This document shows, piece by piece, positions 11,372 to 22,985 of a stretch of 64,000 nucleotides of DNA. A program made the position numbers and the translations under genes. The stretch is from Danio rerio. Taxonomy: Eukaryota > Chordata > Actinopteri > Cypriniformes > Danionidae. The stretch is from NCBI RefSeq assembly GCF_049306965.1, contig NC_133177.1, positions 60,514,501 to 60,578,500 on the forward strand, read 5' to 3'. The notes under the pieces are model-generated. The model made no database searches and had not been told where the DNA came from. It saw nothing but the letters and a program-made list of their open reading frames with translations. Every line of letters starts with the position of its first letter. Within the stretch, counting starts at the first letter, position 1.

Positions 11372-14263
11372 ATATTAAAGTGGAAAGTAAAAAATGCAGT
11401 TTAAACTTTCCTTCAGGCGGCTGGTGCGTGACCGGATGCTGGGGAACCGTCTGCCTGAGGGTAGCAGAGACAAAAGTCTGTGAAAAGGGGGGGGAGCTTC
11501 AAGACGAAGATAACTGGAGTGAAAAACTCAGGTTATTTATAATGCTTCCGTAATCATCTAATAGTGCTGATTACGGAGCTAATAATGAGCCAGCCGTGTT
11601 GATCATAAGCACGTGATCCTCTCAAAATTAGTTTATGAATAAACCGCACTTAATCTATGTTTGATGTTTCATTGTTGAGTTGTTTATTATTTATCTTTAT
11701 TTTATTAATTTACATTAATACATTAACAGTTTTTGTTATGTTCATCGTTTAATATAGGTTCCCTTAAAACACACAGGCACACACAAGATAAACTTCCAGT
11801 GTGGATTATAATTTTATTATAACACTAAATTAAAATTTTTGTTTTTTAATTTGTCAATTCATGATTTCCTATATATGGCTTTTGTGCTTTTATAGAATGG
11901 GAGTTGGTGTCAGGGATGTCTGTATAAAGGACCCAAAAGCAGAGGAGTTCGATTCAATAGGGTTTTTTAATAAAATAAGCAAAAAGAAAGTGACTCAGCA
12001 TTTGCTGAGATCCCAGAGCAGATCTTGGACTTTAGTAAAAAAAAATAAACTGAAAACTGGACCACAGGCAATGTTCAACAATACAGGAAAAATACCAACA
12101 AAAATTTGTAGCACCACATGAAAAAGAAAAATCAGGAGTGGGCTAAATTTCAATCAAAAAATAAAGTTAGTCTTTGGTCCAGGCCTGGTAATGCAGGAGA
12201 AGGGTGTAACAGGTTACACTATCAAATCAATCTGGACATCAGAAGCCTAGGATTCGTCTACTGGAGGTAATGAGCATTTGCTGAAAAATGACAGAAACTA
12301 CTATATAGGTAAGTATTTGAAATGTTTATAGATATATTTTTCTGCAGATCTTTCCCCAAAATAAAATTAACAAAATACAATAAACAATTAAAACACAATA
12401 AAACAAAATAAAGTTCAATTGAAATTACATTGAAAATGTAAAGAAAACCACTTGTTCAGAATCAACAAACTCAGTATTTCTCATTTCACTTCAAAAGGAA
12501 AATAGTTTGATTTCCAAGTGTCCGTGCGCTGGTATTAGTCTTTTTCTTAATCAGTTCTCAGGGAAAAAACATGAACAGTCTCTATCCAGAAACGGAAAAA
12601 ACAGTCTTTTACCTTGAGCTGGAAAAATAAAAAGTATTAAAGTACTCTCCTGGTTCAGTAGGGTGAATTTCCAATTTCCTTTTCTAGTGTCCGAATAGGT
12701 TGGCCCGCCATCAATGTGAATCAGTCTTCAATCAAAAACACCAAAGAAAAAAAACCTGACCTGTACAAAAGGCCAAAAGCATGACTACATTTAGTCAATG
12801 ATATCATCATATCAGGTAAGTATTTCCACATACAAGCAAATAACATAATAGTCATTACAATTAACCTGTATCTCTTTTTTTTAGGCATGTATACAAGGCG
12901 ATATGCATGTGAACATACACATGAAGGGAAATAATAACACGTGGAGACAACTAAATACAGTATATATCACACAACAGCAAAATAAACTCTTGTTTTTCTA
13001 CAAACTGTGTTTGTTTGTCATTTAACATTAAATTCAGAGTGTTTACAAAGTAATTAAACTCACCATGTCCATATATTCACTCCTCAACAACACAATGATG
13101 CAATTTTCCCATCGATCGTCACAGGATCAATTTAACGACTGAATCCTCTTCAAATACTTCTCTATGAAAGCTTTTTGTAAGTTTCTCAAACTAGTTTCAA
13201 AGTTATAATCTGATTTCACAGTTTAAATCATCAAATCTAGCGATCTCACTCTCTCTTCCTCCACAGTCTGGCGATCTCTCCCAGACATCACTGATTGGCT
13301 AAACCAATAACATGTGAATATTTCACATTATTAATTTTAAACAATTTATTTCTTATTAAGAACATTTTAGAACAATGAATCCACAGTTATATGTTGTTTT
13401 ATCCCCTGATCATTTATATTATTTTATAAATGTACAAATATAACCCTTCAGTAATCTGGGTTACAAGGGCAATGGCAACGCAAAAGATCAACTCTCCAGT
13501 AGGGCAGACCAAGTCCGGAATGGCTCCAGGGAACTGGACAGAGAACACAATGATAACATACAACAGACCGACAAGGAGGCTGTAAGAAACCCAACACTCT
13601 GGCAAAAAGAGAAGTGAAACACCCTCAGATGTAGGAGCAGCAATTAGCAGAAATGAAAGGCAGCTGGCAGTAACATATGAGGCTACTAATTGTTAAAGAC
13701 GATCAGCTGAGTTGCACAGAAATTTGGAGACAAATTAGAATGTTGTCAGTAAGGAAAGATAGAAAACGCTGTCAGAAAAGAAAGAGGGCAAAGTTCAAGC
13801 CCGGGTTCTGACAGTTGGTAAACATATTCAAGGGCATGCACAGATGGGAAGCATTTTGATTGATGTAGTGGGCCGCTCTGGCCCAAAATGCCAGGGCCGA
13901 TTTTTTTTTGTCCCAGTCCAGCCCTGGTCTCAGGTGTGCTTAAGCTGCAGATGCTCTCGTCTTCTGTCGCAGGCATGTGATCTCGGGTGGTCTTTGATCA
14001 CTTACTCGCGCCTTTGTGTTCTGTTTGTCTGTGGTATGCTTATTGGTGCTTTGGTCAATTTGGTTTCAGTTTTAGTTTGGTGCCAGGGTATCCACATATG
14101 TGAGCATGTGGTTGGTGTCCTTTCACTTATCATGAGCTAGTGTCTTGTGTTCTGTCTTGTGTTGGCGGTAAGTGAACGCATCTGCATGCAATTATATTTT
14201 GTTTTATATGAACACAATAAATGAGTGTTTGCCATGGCCAAGGTTTTCGTCCTTTAGGATGCA
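11372..14263. other. Repeat-rich intergenic stretch, no gene seen
   Basis: About 2.9 kb with no supported gene. T/G-rich segments with aataaa signals (around 14020-14230) look like pieces of LTRs or other dispersed repeats, but I found no paired ends. An 86-codon open frame at 11861-12121 has a repetitive Lys-rich composition and no domain. Confidence 0.4.
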
Positions 14264-14400
14264 AGTGTAACGGAGGCCAGCTAGTAAGTGCTGTGCAGGT
14301 AAATCTCACTCCTCTGACTTCTAAAGGTGCTCCAGCGACTAATACCAGAGGCCATGGTCTTTAGCCTCCTTGTTAGAGCAACTGACTCCCATGCCGAGTC
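14264..14400 (+). repeat. Possible tRNA-like dispersed repeat
   Basis: The block from tgtaacggaggccagctag to gttagagcaactgactccc resembles a dispersed cyprinid repeat with a tRNA-like A-box region (gttagagcaactgac). I see no matching B box, so this is a weak call. Confidence 0.3.
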
Positions 14401-14589
14401 AGTTTGTCATTGTTGTTTGAGTGATGGTCCAGACTTGCCTTGCTTTGTTCAAACCCACCCTGCCAGCTGGCAGTCCAGTCTAGTTTTATTATTTTGTTGA
14501 TCTGTTTCCCCTCTGGGTAATTTTTCTTTGTTTTTGTATCACTTGTCAATAAATAGTCACCTTTTGTCCTTCCCTCACCATCCAACACT

Positions 14590-14680
14590 AGTGGAGTTGA
14601 CAGAGTTTGTGGAGTATCATAAGGTGAATTTGAGCAGAAGAAGGGCAGCTGAAGAGGCGTTTCAGACTCAAGTGCCATTT
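14590..14680 (+). pseudogene. Relic of a finTRIM exon 2 with its donor site
   Basis: The stretch gagtttgtggagtatcataa, followed by ggtgaatttgagcagaag, matches the 3' end of finTRIM exon 2 and the start of intron 2 in genes B and C (gaggctgtggagtctcacaa, then ggtgagtttgagcagaag). The similarity continues for about 40 bp into the intron. It lies about 110 bp upstream of the gene A start codon, the wrong side of exon 1, so it is a leftover of an earlier or neighbouring ftr copy. The equivalent donor here reads ggtgaat rather than ggtgagt. Confidence 0.7.
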
Positions 14681-14699
14681 CAGAGCCCCACCCCTTTAA

Positions 14700-14791
14700 A
14701 AGTAGGAAATCTTGAGAGAATCCGAAAGCAACAATTAGTCATCAGTGCGTTGTGTCCATGTTTAACTCTGTCTGTGTGTGTGAGCAGTAAA
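14700..14791 (+). promoter_or_regulatory. Leader and proximal promoter of finTRIM gene A
   Basis: Just upstream of the ATG the sequence aligns with the leaders of genes B and C only in part: the gtgtgagcagtaaaATGG tail is kept, and ccgaaagcaacaattagtca replaces ccgaaagtaatagtcggtg. Further upstream the shared B/C promoter is absent; instead there is the exon-2 relic. Gene A may therefore be regulated differently. Confidence 0.4.
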
Positions 14792-15382
14792 ATGGCAGAA
14801 TCTAGTGTTTCTGTGGCTCATCATGAGTTCAGCTGTGCAGTGTGTCTGGATCTCCTGAAGGATCCAGTCTCCACTGCCTGTGGACACAATTACTGTATGA
14901 GCTGCATCACAAACTGCTGGAATCAGGAGGATCAGAAGAGAGTCTACAGCTGCCCTCAGTGCAGACAGACCTTCAGCCCCAGACCCGCTTTAGCTAAAAA
15001 CACCATGCTGGCTGAAGTGCTGGAGAAACTGCAGAAGAGCAAACTACAAGCTGCTGGTCCTGCTCAGAGTCCCGCTGCATCTGGAGATGTGGAGTGTGAC
15101 GTCTGTACTGGAGCCAAAAACAGAGCCGTCAAGTCCTGTCTGGTGTGTCTGAACTCTTACTGTCACACTCATTTTCAGCGCCATCAAGAGATTCACCCAG
15201 GAAATCAACACAAAGTGACTGAAGCCACTCACAAATTGAAGAAGTTGATCTGCCCTCAACATGAGAAACCCCTGGAGATCTTCTGCCGCACTGATCAGCT
15301 ATGTATATGTTATCTGTGTACAATGGATCAACACAAAAACCACAACACTGTTTCAGCTGTAGCAGAGAGGACTGAACAACAG
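14792..15382 (+). CDS. ftr: Gene A exon 1: RING and two B-boxes
   Basis: 197 codons. The RING has the C3HC4 pattern, with C15, C18, C30, H32, C35, C38, C54 and C57 all present. B-box 1 shows C102, C105, C116, C119, C124, H127 and H131. B-box 2 shows C154, H157, C165, D168, C173, C176, H181 and H184. The donor is acag|gtaagaac. Compared with genes B and C it has one extra residue (HHEFSC versus HHFSC) and a few substitutions, such as TACGH for IPCGH. All expected zinc ligands are intact, so E3 activity is plausible. Confidence 0.93.
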
Positions 15383-18300
15383 GTAAGAACCTACTAAAGT
15401 CCAGTAATTAATAATACATGTCCCTTTAAATATATCTGTGTATTAAACTCTTTTCTTCATTAAACTCAGTTTCTAAAGGGCCACTGCCTTGTGTTTAGCT
15501 TTAATTTAATGCACCTGATCCAGATAAACAAGTCTGAAAACCACTGGTATGTGGATGGAACTAAACCGGTTGGACTGTGACTGATGCAGGCAATCAAAGC
15601 ATTGGTAGTATAGTGCTGAGCATAGCTGCCTTCCAACAGCTGACCTGAGTTTGTATCCTGGTCAATCCAATGCCATTGGGTGCAGCCATGACTTAATGGT
15701 TAAACAGTTGGACTTGTGATTTAAAGGTCACAGGTTCGAGTCCCAGCACTGACAGAGATTGTTTCCCTCAATTTCACAAGGCTGAGTGGGTCCCTTGAGC
15801 AAGGAACCGATCCCTCAACTACTGACTCAGATTGTCAGTAACTCTTATTTCAATAACTTCTGGCGACCCATGTCCACTATTCACACCAGCCGACCAATCC
15901 AGATCTAAAAAGCACTTCTTTAAATCTGAATGGCATACAGACATAGAGTTTGCTTTCTATCATTCATATTGGCAAGATACAATTCTGCCAAGATACAAGA
16001 ACTGGAAGAGATCTTTAGTGCCACCTACTGCCATGAAGCACCATTAAATAATAGAGTCTCCTTACACTCTAACAATATTTGTTATATATAGTGGCATTTT
16101 GCAATATAAAAATACGATCTTTCCAGCATGACTGGAACACTATAGATTACATTCTGGAGTTGTGGCCCAACGAATCTGTTATATGAGATGTATATTGAGT
16201 GTAAAGTGTGAATCCTGCAGAGACGCCTAAAGAACATCCAGAGCAGTTTCCAGCAGAGACTCCAGGAGAGACAGAAGGAGCTGGAGAAGCTGAAAAAGGC
16301 TGTGGAGTCTCACAAGGTGAGTTTGAGCACAAGTCAATAACTTTATTTCCCATATGTACCTGCATTTCAGTACAGAGGAATTATTTGTGCAAAGTCAATA
16401 AGAGTAGCTTGTAAAACAATACACATCATCCTCTTATCTATCAGCACCATAGGCAAACTGTAGCAGGTCAACAGTGTTGATGTATGTAAGGATGAATTTC
16501 TGCAGACGCTTTATGGCAACTGCTGTAATTGCCATGGGTCTGTAGTCATTGTATGCAGTTGCTTTTGATACCTTGGAGAGTGGCATGATAATGCTGGTTT
16601 TAAAAATACGGGTGTCCAAGGTCTGTGTTCCTGACTGACAAATAGGAGTGTACACACCTGCAAATTCTGCACAGGCTCTAAGGACTTGTTTGAAACCCCA
16701 CTCTGATCTGTTGACTTGCGTGGACTCACCTGCTTCAGAGCCCTCAGGACCTGTGCATGTGTCACCTGCAGTGTGATGTCCTCAGGATCATGGGGGCTTT
16801 TTTGGGATATCTGTGTTTATTAGATCAAACCTGGCATAAAACCGTTTAGGAATTTAGGAAGTGTGTAGTGACACTAACCATCACATCTGTACTCTTCCTG
16901 TAGTTTGTGACAGACCAGATTCCCTGCCACATGCTATGTGTGTTGTTTGTCAGAGATCGTTCTTCAAGTTGATAGATTGTACGCCTTGTTTCATACAATC
17001 TCCCTGTAAGAACTTTGGTCAGCTTACTTGTTTTACGTATTAGAGTCATCTAATACATTGACAAGACACCCAAAGACAGACTAGCCATATATGGCCAAAT
17101 CTAACAAAGTCTTTGGGAGTATATCCACTTTGTGGCCTTAATGGACTTCTCAAGCTCAAATCTGGCCTGTTTATACTGCTCCACAGACCTGAAAGCCTCA
17201 CATCTCTTCCTGGTTTTATACAAACATTAAACCTGTCCTGTTGGTTTGGATAGACCTGTATAGTTCTGGAGGAGACACAGATCATTGTACATCAGCTGAT
17301 ATAGGCCCAATCCCAATTCTATTTTTTTACCCCTACTCCTTCCCCTTGGCCCTTACAACTGAGGGTTAAGGGGAAGGGCTGCAAAATTTACCCCTAAGAA
17401 TTGGGACAGCACTACAGCACCTGCACACGCCCTCATATGTCATCGCGATCTCTTGCTTCATATGAGATCAGACGATGGCGACTGCTGTAGTGATTCCAGT
17501 TGTGTTATTTTTTGGTATTTATCTTCAGGAAATCACTGAAGGCAAATATAATACTATCATAACAATCTAATGTGGCAATAAGATCGTAACTGTACTGTGC
17601 ATTTACACAGTGGCCATATTCATCTATATAAACACACTAAAACAGCATTAACATTATGGCAGACACTGTACAACGTCATTCCCAGCCACTAGATGTTTCT
17701 GACAGGGTATTCAAGTGTCGTCGAGTGTCAGAATGTTGTGGGACTGCTGTACAGAAGTTATTATTATGGATTGTAGATTGCAAAATTCTGTGTTTTTTTA
17801 TTAGTGTTTTTTTTTTAAGTATGACGGTAAAACATGGGTAACGTGGCTATAAATATATTAAAAGATGTTTGTTTGTGGTAAAAATTCGTAATAATGAGAA
17901 AAAAATGCTAATTTGTGGATCTCCTGACTTCCGGGTGCAGTTGTGGCTGGTGTATTCTGGGAAATCTTCTTACCTCTTGGTTTTCGAGTGTGATTCTGAA
18001 AAATCTTCTTTCTAAGGGGTATTCACCCCCTCCTCTTAGCCCTACGCCTTCAAGCTAAAGAGAATTGGGACTAAGGAAGAGGAAGAGGAAGAGGAAGAGC
18101 TAAGGGGTAGAATTGGGATTGGGCCAAAGTCATGTACAGTCTCTGTACTCATCAATGTGGTTTGTGGCATCTTTAAGAAGGTACATGTGTGTGATCTCTA
18201 GGCAGGTTTGCCAGTGCTCTGTCAGACCAGATGCTAATATTTCTGACTTTGACCCGCTCAGCCTCTAGCCTCCTGATGTAAATAGGTGTAGGCAGACAGA

Positions 18301-19698
18301 ACCCTTAGTGAGGTTTTGGTGCAGCGGTGTATGCATATTTAAAGCTGCTGTAACAGTGCTCAAGTGTCCGGTTTCCTCTGGTGGGAAAGTTCACAAACTG
18401 ATACAGTTTGAGCATACTATTACAGAGGTTACAGAGGTTTACATCTCCCACAATGATGAAGGCACCGGCTGGGCATCCTTGTCTCCTCCTTGGATTGAAG
18501 CTGTCTGCATGAGTACTAAATTTAACTTAACCAACTTAGCATTGGAAGTGGATCTAAAACAGTACACTTCTGATCAATCGTAGATGTAATAAAGTCTCAC
18601 ATCATAGCTGAAGAACCAAAACAATCTGCCTTTCAGATATCTGCAGCGTCATACACCCAAAACAGTTTCACAGTCCAATGCTTCTGTGTGTGTGTGTGAC
18701 AGCGCTCTGCACAGGCCGCAGTGGACCACACCGAGAGGATCTTCACTCAGCTCATCTGCTGGATTGAGAGAAGCCGCTCGGAGCTCACGCAGATGATCAG
18801 AGATGGAGAAAAGACTGCAGTGAGTGGAGCTGAAGAACGACTGGAGCGACTGGAGCAGGAGATCAATGATCTGAGGAGGAGAAACGCTGAGCTGGAGCAG
18901 CTTTCACACACAGAAGATCACATCCATTTCCTCCAGGTGACACACAGGACAGTGGAAGAGCATGTGGAGCAGAGATTGTGTTTGTGTGTCTTCAGCTGCT
19001 GTTTCTGTTGTGTCTGTGTAGAGTTTGCAGTCTCTCTCTGTCCCTCCTGGATCTACAGACTCATCCAGCTTTATTAGCAGCTCTCCACTTGTTTTTGATG
19101 ACATCGCTGAATCTGTGTCTCATCTGAGAGAGGATCTGGAGCATTTCGGCAAAAAGGAGATAAAGTTGATTTCTAGAAGAGGTCAGATTTATATTTCCTG
19201 ACATGTTTCAGATGATTTTAAATGTATTTGTATTGTTTAACAATGTTTACTGTAAATCATCTGTTTGTCTCCACAGTGAGCAGCATTAGCAGGATTCCCG
19301 CTCCTGTACCAAAGACCCGTGAGCAGTTCCTCCAGTGTAAGTGACTCTGATCATACTGAACATTAAAGATTATAGTTATATATTGTGTTGGATTCCTTCA
19401 TATGAGGCAGAGAGTCTCTGATGGCTGTAATGTGTTTTATTCTGGAACCAGCAGAAACAGTGAAAACTAGAAGTAAACACACAAATCAGCACAAAGCAGA
19501 TTGATAATGAACTCTGACACCTTTACAGTTCATGATCAGGCGTTTGTGTACAGTGAACAGTAGATGAGCTGTGTAAAGTCACAGATAAACAATAATTGGC
19601 TCAGTTAACAGTTTCAAAACAAAACTTACACACCTCACTCCGCTCACCAAGGGCTGCTACAGTAGCTTTAACACGTGTAGTGATGTTCACCTGGCTAA

Positions 19699-19736
<38 letters not shown>

Positions 19737-21176
19737 TAAACAGGAGACAGTAAAACACACACGCTTATAATGCTCATCATCACGATTGCAGGACTTGCAT
19801 TAACCAGCATATGTCACTGGAATATATCACTGAGCTCCTGAGACGAGAGCGTTCTGATGAGTGAGATGTTGTGTGAGGTTTCGGGGTTTTGCTCAAAGCC
19901 ATTAACCTGAATGAGCTGACTGAGAATGAAACACCTATAATGAGCTCTTGTGGCCGTTTCCATATATTCTTATCATATATCATCAATCAGACTGAACTGT
20001 GCTGAACTGCTCAAATCAACCCTGATCTACATTAAACACACTGAACTCTACAGAATCAGCAGCTCTAGATATAATCACACAGCTAGTTTATCTTACTGGG
20101 TTAGTTAAAGTCTCATTTATTCAACTCTGTGTAGAAACCTTCCTAAGACACCTTTAGATTTGTTTGCAGGAGGAAAATGACACCTGAAACTCTTCATCAC
20201 TTGCTGTCTTCAGTCTCTAAACGTCTTTAAGTGTTGTGAAAAGGAACGGCAACATTACAGACTGATAAATGCTTTACTGATACAACTTTATTTAAATGTG
20301 TTGCAGGAACAGAAATTGGTGATTAATAATAAAAGTCATGAGGAACACATTAAATCAGGATTATTTTATCATCTGCAGTGAAATACAAGTCAAAGAACAT
20401 TTAGAAATCTCCACTTTCCTGATTCGCCTTTTCTATACTGTCCCAGTGTGTTCTGGTTTGGGGTTGAACATGTACTGAAACATTCATAGTTCTTGTTTCT
20501 TAATCAGCAAAAGTGCAAATAATATTAGAGTAAAGACATTCTGATGAACTGAAACAGATCAATAATAATACAGTCATGATTTCATTATTGTCACTCAGAA
20601 ATTCATTGATATTTTTCCTGATTTTTATCTTCATCAGATTCTCAACAGTTCACTTTGGATCCAAACACAGTGAATAACTGGCTGGTTCTGTCTGAAAGAA
20701 ACACAGTGGTGAAATATAAAGGTTCAGTCCAGCGGTATCCTGATCATCCAGACAGATTTAATTGTTGGTATCAGGTGTTGTGTAGAGAGAGTGTGTGTGG
20801 ACGCTCTTACTGGGAGCTGGAGTGGAGCGGTGTTGATGTGTATTTATCAGTGTCATATAAGAGCATCAGCAGGAAGGGTTCGGGTAATGAGTGTCTGTTT
20901 GGATACAATGATCACTCCTGGAGTTTGTGGTGCTCTGCTGACAGTTTCATATTCTATCATAATAATAAACAGACTAAACTCCCTAAACCCTCCGTCAGCT
21001 CCACTAGAATAGGAGTGTATGTGGATCACAGTGCAGGAACTCTGTCCTTCTACAGCGTCTCTGACACAACAATGAGCCTCATACACACACTCCACACCAC
21101 ATTCACACACGCACTCTATCCTGGATTCTGTGTTCATTATTCTTCAAGAGTGAAGCTCTGTGATCTGACAGTGTAG
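14792..21176 (+). CDS. ftr: finTRIM gene A, six exons, intact (559 aa predicted)
   Basis: A tripartite-motif protein of the fish-specific finTRIM group, a predicted RING E3 ubiquitin ligase with a role in antiviral defence by family knowledge. Exons: 14792-15382, 16221-16316, 18703-18936, 19022-19181, 19277-19336, 20638-21176. Every intron is GT-AG. Exon phases join without a stop: exons 1 to 3 end in phase 0, exons 4 and 5 in phase 1. Domains: RING 15-57, B-box 1 from 102, B-box 2 154-184, coiled coil about 198-307, linker 308-380, PRY-SPRY (B30.2) 381-559. The start was chosen because the agtaaaATGGCAG context is kept in all three paralogues; the frame is open further upstream, but that part is not conserved. 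Intron 2 is long (2.4 kb) because of LINE and TIR insertions. The exact ftr number cannot be assigned. Confidence 0.9.
15665..15830 (+). mobile_element. tRNA-derived SINE fragment in gene A intron 1
   Basis: The body gacttaatggttaaacagtt followed by caggttcgagtccc gives an A-box-like and a perfect B-box-like (ggttcgagtcc) polymerase III promoter. The downstream part (cccttgagcaaggaacc) matches the widespread teleost tRNA-SINE body. Genes B and C lack it at the same intron position. Confidence 0.6.
16415..17290 (-). mobile_element. LINE relic (L2/CR1-like reverse transcriptase), antisense
   Basis: On the minus strand two open stretches (16434-16655 and 16511-16765, in different frames) read like non-LTR reverse transcriptase: YRPMAITAVAIKRLQKFI, DLLQFAYGADR, and upstream LRALKQVSPRKSTDQSGV, the usual [10 protein letters not shown] block. 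The two blocks are out of frame with each other, so the copy is dead. It is the same general family as the longer LINE in gene C intron 1. Confidence 0.6.
17304..18125. mobile_element. Non-autonomous TIR element in gene A intron 2
   Basis: The left end ggcccaatcccaattct and the right end agaattgggattgggcc are perfect inverted repeats of 17 bp. The similarity continues inward (cccctactccttccccttgg on the left; aggaagag repeats and gctaaggggt on the right). The interior of about 800 bp has no transposase-like frame. It splits the LINE-derived sequence, so it is the later insertion. The superfamily is not resolved. Confidence 0.75.
19702..19733. repeat. (CA)n microsatellite in gene A intron 5
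   Basis: A CA tract that is also present in gene B intron 5 (41413-41441) at the homologous place, but of different length. It is one of the few differences between the two introns. Confidence 0.9.
20638..21176 (+). CDS. ftr: Gene A exon 6: PRY-SPRY (B30.2) domain
   Basis: 539 bp, acceptor tcttcatcag|att, entered in phase 1. It opens with the PRY motif LDPNT and shows the three classical B30.2 signatures in fish form: WELEWSG, DHSAGTLSFYSVSD and ALYPGF. The stop is at 21174-21176. Compared with gene B exon 6, substitutions concentrate in the first two thirds (for example NWLVLSERN versus NRLILSEGN, and GNECLFGYNDHSWSLW versus ILECRFGLNDQSWSLF), while the last 60 or so residues are nearly the same. 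In this family B30.2 is the presumed ligand-binding surface. Confidence 0.93.
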
Positions 21177-21243
21177 AGTTCAAGATGTCTGAATCAGTCA
21201 TCACTGCATTCTAGTTTATAATGGCATGTTTCCTGCTATAGAC

Positions 21244-21303
21244 AGTTGATAGGGGGTTCTGGATTGGTTGCTAGGCGGTTACTAAGGCATTGCTAGGTGC
21301 TAA
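21244..21303 (+). repeat. Start of GGTTGCTA-type tandem array behind gene A
   Basis: The array begins about 70 bp after the stop codon with ttggttgctaggcggttact. The same junction, reached through the same 3' flank, occurs behind gene B at 48186. It is cut here by a block of nested DNA transposons and resumes at 22986. Confidence 0.85.
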
Positions 21304-22471
21304 AGGGCTTTGCAATTAATTGAAAATCCGATTTAGATTTCGGTTTCAAACGATTATAAAAAAGCATTAATCGAGATAAATGATTATTGCATCATATTTC
21401 GCCACAGTTGTACACGTGTTGCTCTTAAAAGCGCGAAAGAGCTTATGTGTGTGTGCAGCACGATCACGCAGTCAGAAGCATGCGGCCGGTCAGCATTCGC
21501 TCTCATTCACACACTGAGACGAGCAGAGGAGCGCAGACATCTAAAGTCATCTTAACGTGAGCGCTTTAATGGTCAAATAGGTGTCAAAACGCGGTGTTAA
21601 GTGATTATTTACATTCACCCTCATTTGGGTAATAAACAAACGAATTGAGGATCAAAAGACGTGAAAGAGAAACCATTAAAGATACAGCTAGAAATATTCC
21701 TGCTGCCGCCTGTTTTTATCATTATTAAATAAACATAACGAGAAAGCCCTCGCTGCTCTTGACTGAAGGACTGCTGTAGCTAAAGTGTTTTTCTTACAGT
21801 GAAGATGCTTAAAGCACAGTTTGTTTCATATTTTTATTCTATTGTATTTATTTCTCTTTCCTTTGCAGGGTGGAAAATAACTGTATGTATACAACTGAAG
21901 TCAGAATTATTAGCCCTCTTGAATATTAGCAAACCTTTTCCTGCCCAATTTCTGTTTCATGGAAAGAATATTTTATTAACTTATTTCTGAACATAATAGT
22001 TTTGATATCTCATTTCTAATTACTGATTTCTTTTTGTCTTTGCTATAATGACAGCACATAATATTTTACTAGATATTTTTCAAAATACAAGCATTCAGAT
22101 TAAAGTGCAGTTCAAAGGCTTAATTAGAGTAATAAGGCAAGTCATTATAACGCTAGTTTATTCTGCAGACAATCAAAAATATATATTGCTTAAGGGGGCT
22201 AATAATATTGACCTTAAATTGGTTTCAAAATATTTAAACCTGTCTTTATTCTAGCTAAAATAAAACAAATAGAAGAAAAAATATTATAGGAAATACTGTT
22301 AAAATTCCTTGCTCTGTTAAACATAATTTGGGAAATATTTATAAAAAAAAAAAAAAATCTCAGGAGCGCTAATAATTTTGACTTTAACTGGCAATGGTTT
22401 TGAATAATCGTGATTACAATTATGACCAAAATAATCGTGATTATGATTTTTCCCAAAATCGAGCAGCCCAA
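21304..22471. mobile_element. AT-rich DNA-transposon-like insertion in the array
   Basis: The right end reads aaaatcgagcagccc; its reverse complement (gggctgctcgatttt) is a common cyprinid TIR. The left end (gggctttgcaattaattgaa) is a weaker match. Sequence around 22400-22450 (ataatcgtgattatga) belongs to the same element. No target duplication was found, so the left limit is uncertain. Confidence 0.45.
21892..22390. mobile_element. MITE nested in the array insertion
   Basis: The left end (caactgaagtcagaattatt) and the reverse complement of the right end (cagttaaagtcaaaattatt) are near-matching inverted repeats of about 20 bp around a 500-bp AT-rich interior. This is a very common zebrafish MITE pattern. 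No coding capacity. Confidence 0.7.
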
Positions 22472-22479
22472 AAAATAAA

Positions 22480-22985
<506 letters not shown>

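Noticed and set aside
11861-12121. An 86-codon open frame upstream of gene A
   Set aside because: It lies in repeat-like sequence with A-rich tracts; no recognisable motif and no promoter or splice context.
14528-14791. An in-frame upstream extension of gene A exon 1 (88 more codons)
   Set aside because: The extension is not present in genes B and C, contains the exon 2 relic, and the conserved agtaaaATGG start lies downstream.
15690-15760. tRNA-like A and B boxes in gene A intron 1
   Set aside because: The B box is good, but there is no acceptor stem or full cloverleaf, and the downstream sequence is a SINE body.
18721-19077. A 118-codon frame, the same at 40436-40792 and 63190-63546, as a separate gene
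   Set aside because: It is exon 3 read through intron 3 into exon 4 in the wrong frame; reported only as a possible intron-retention product.
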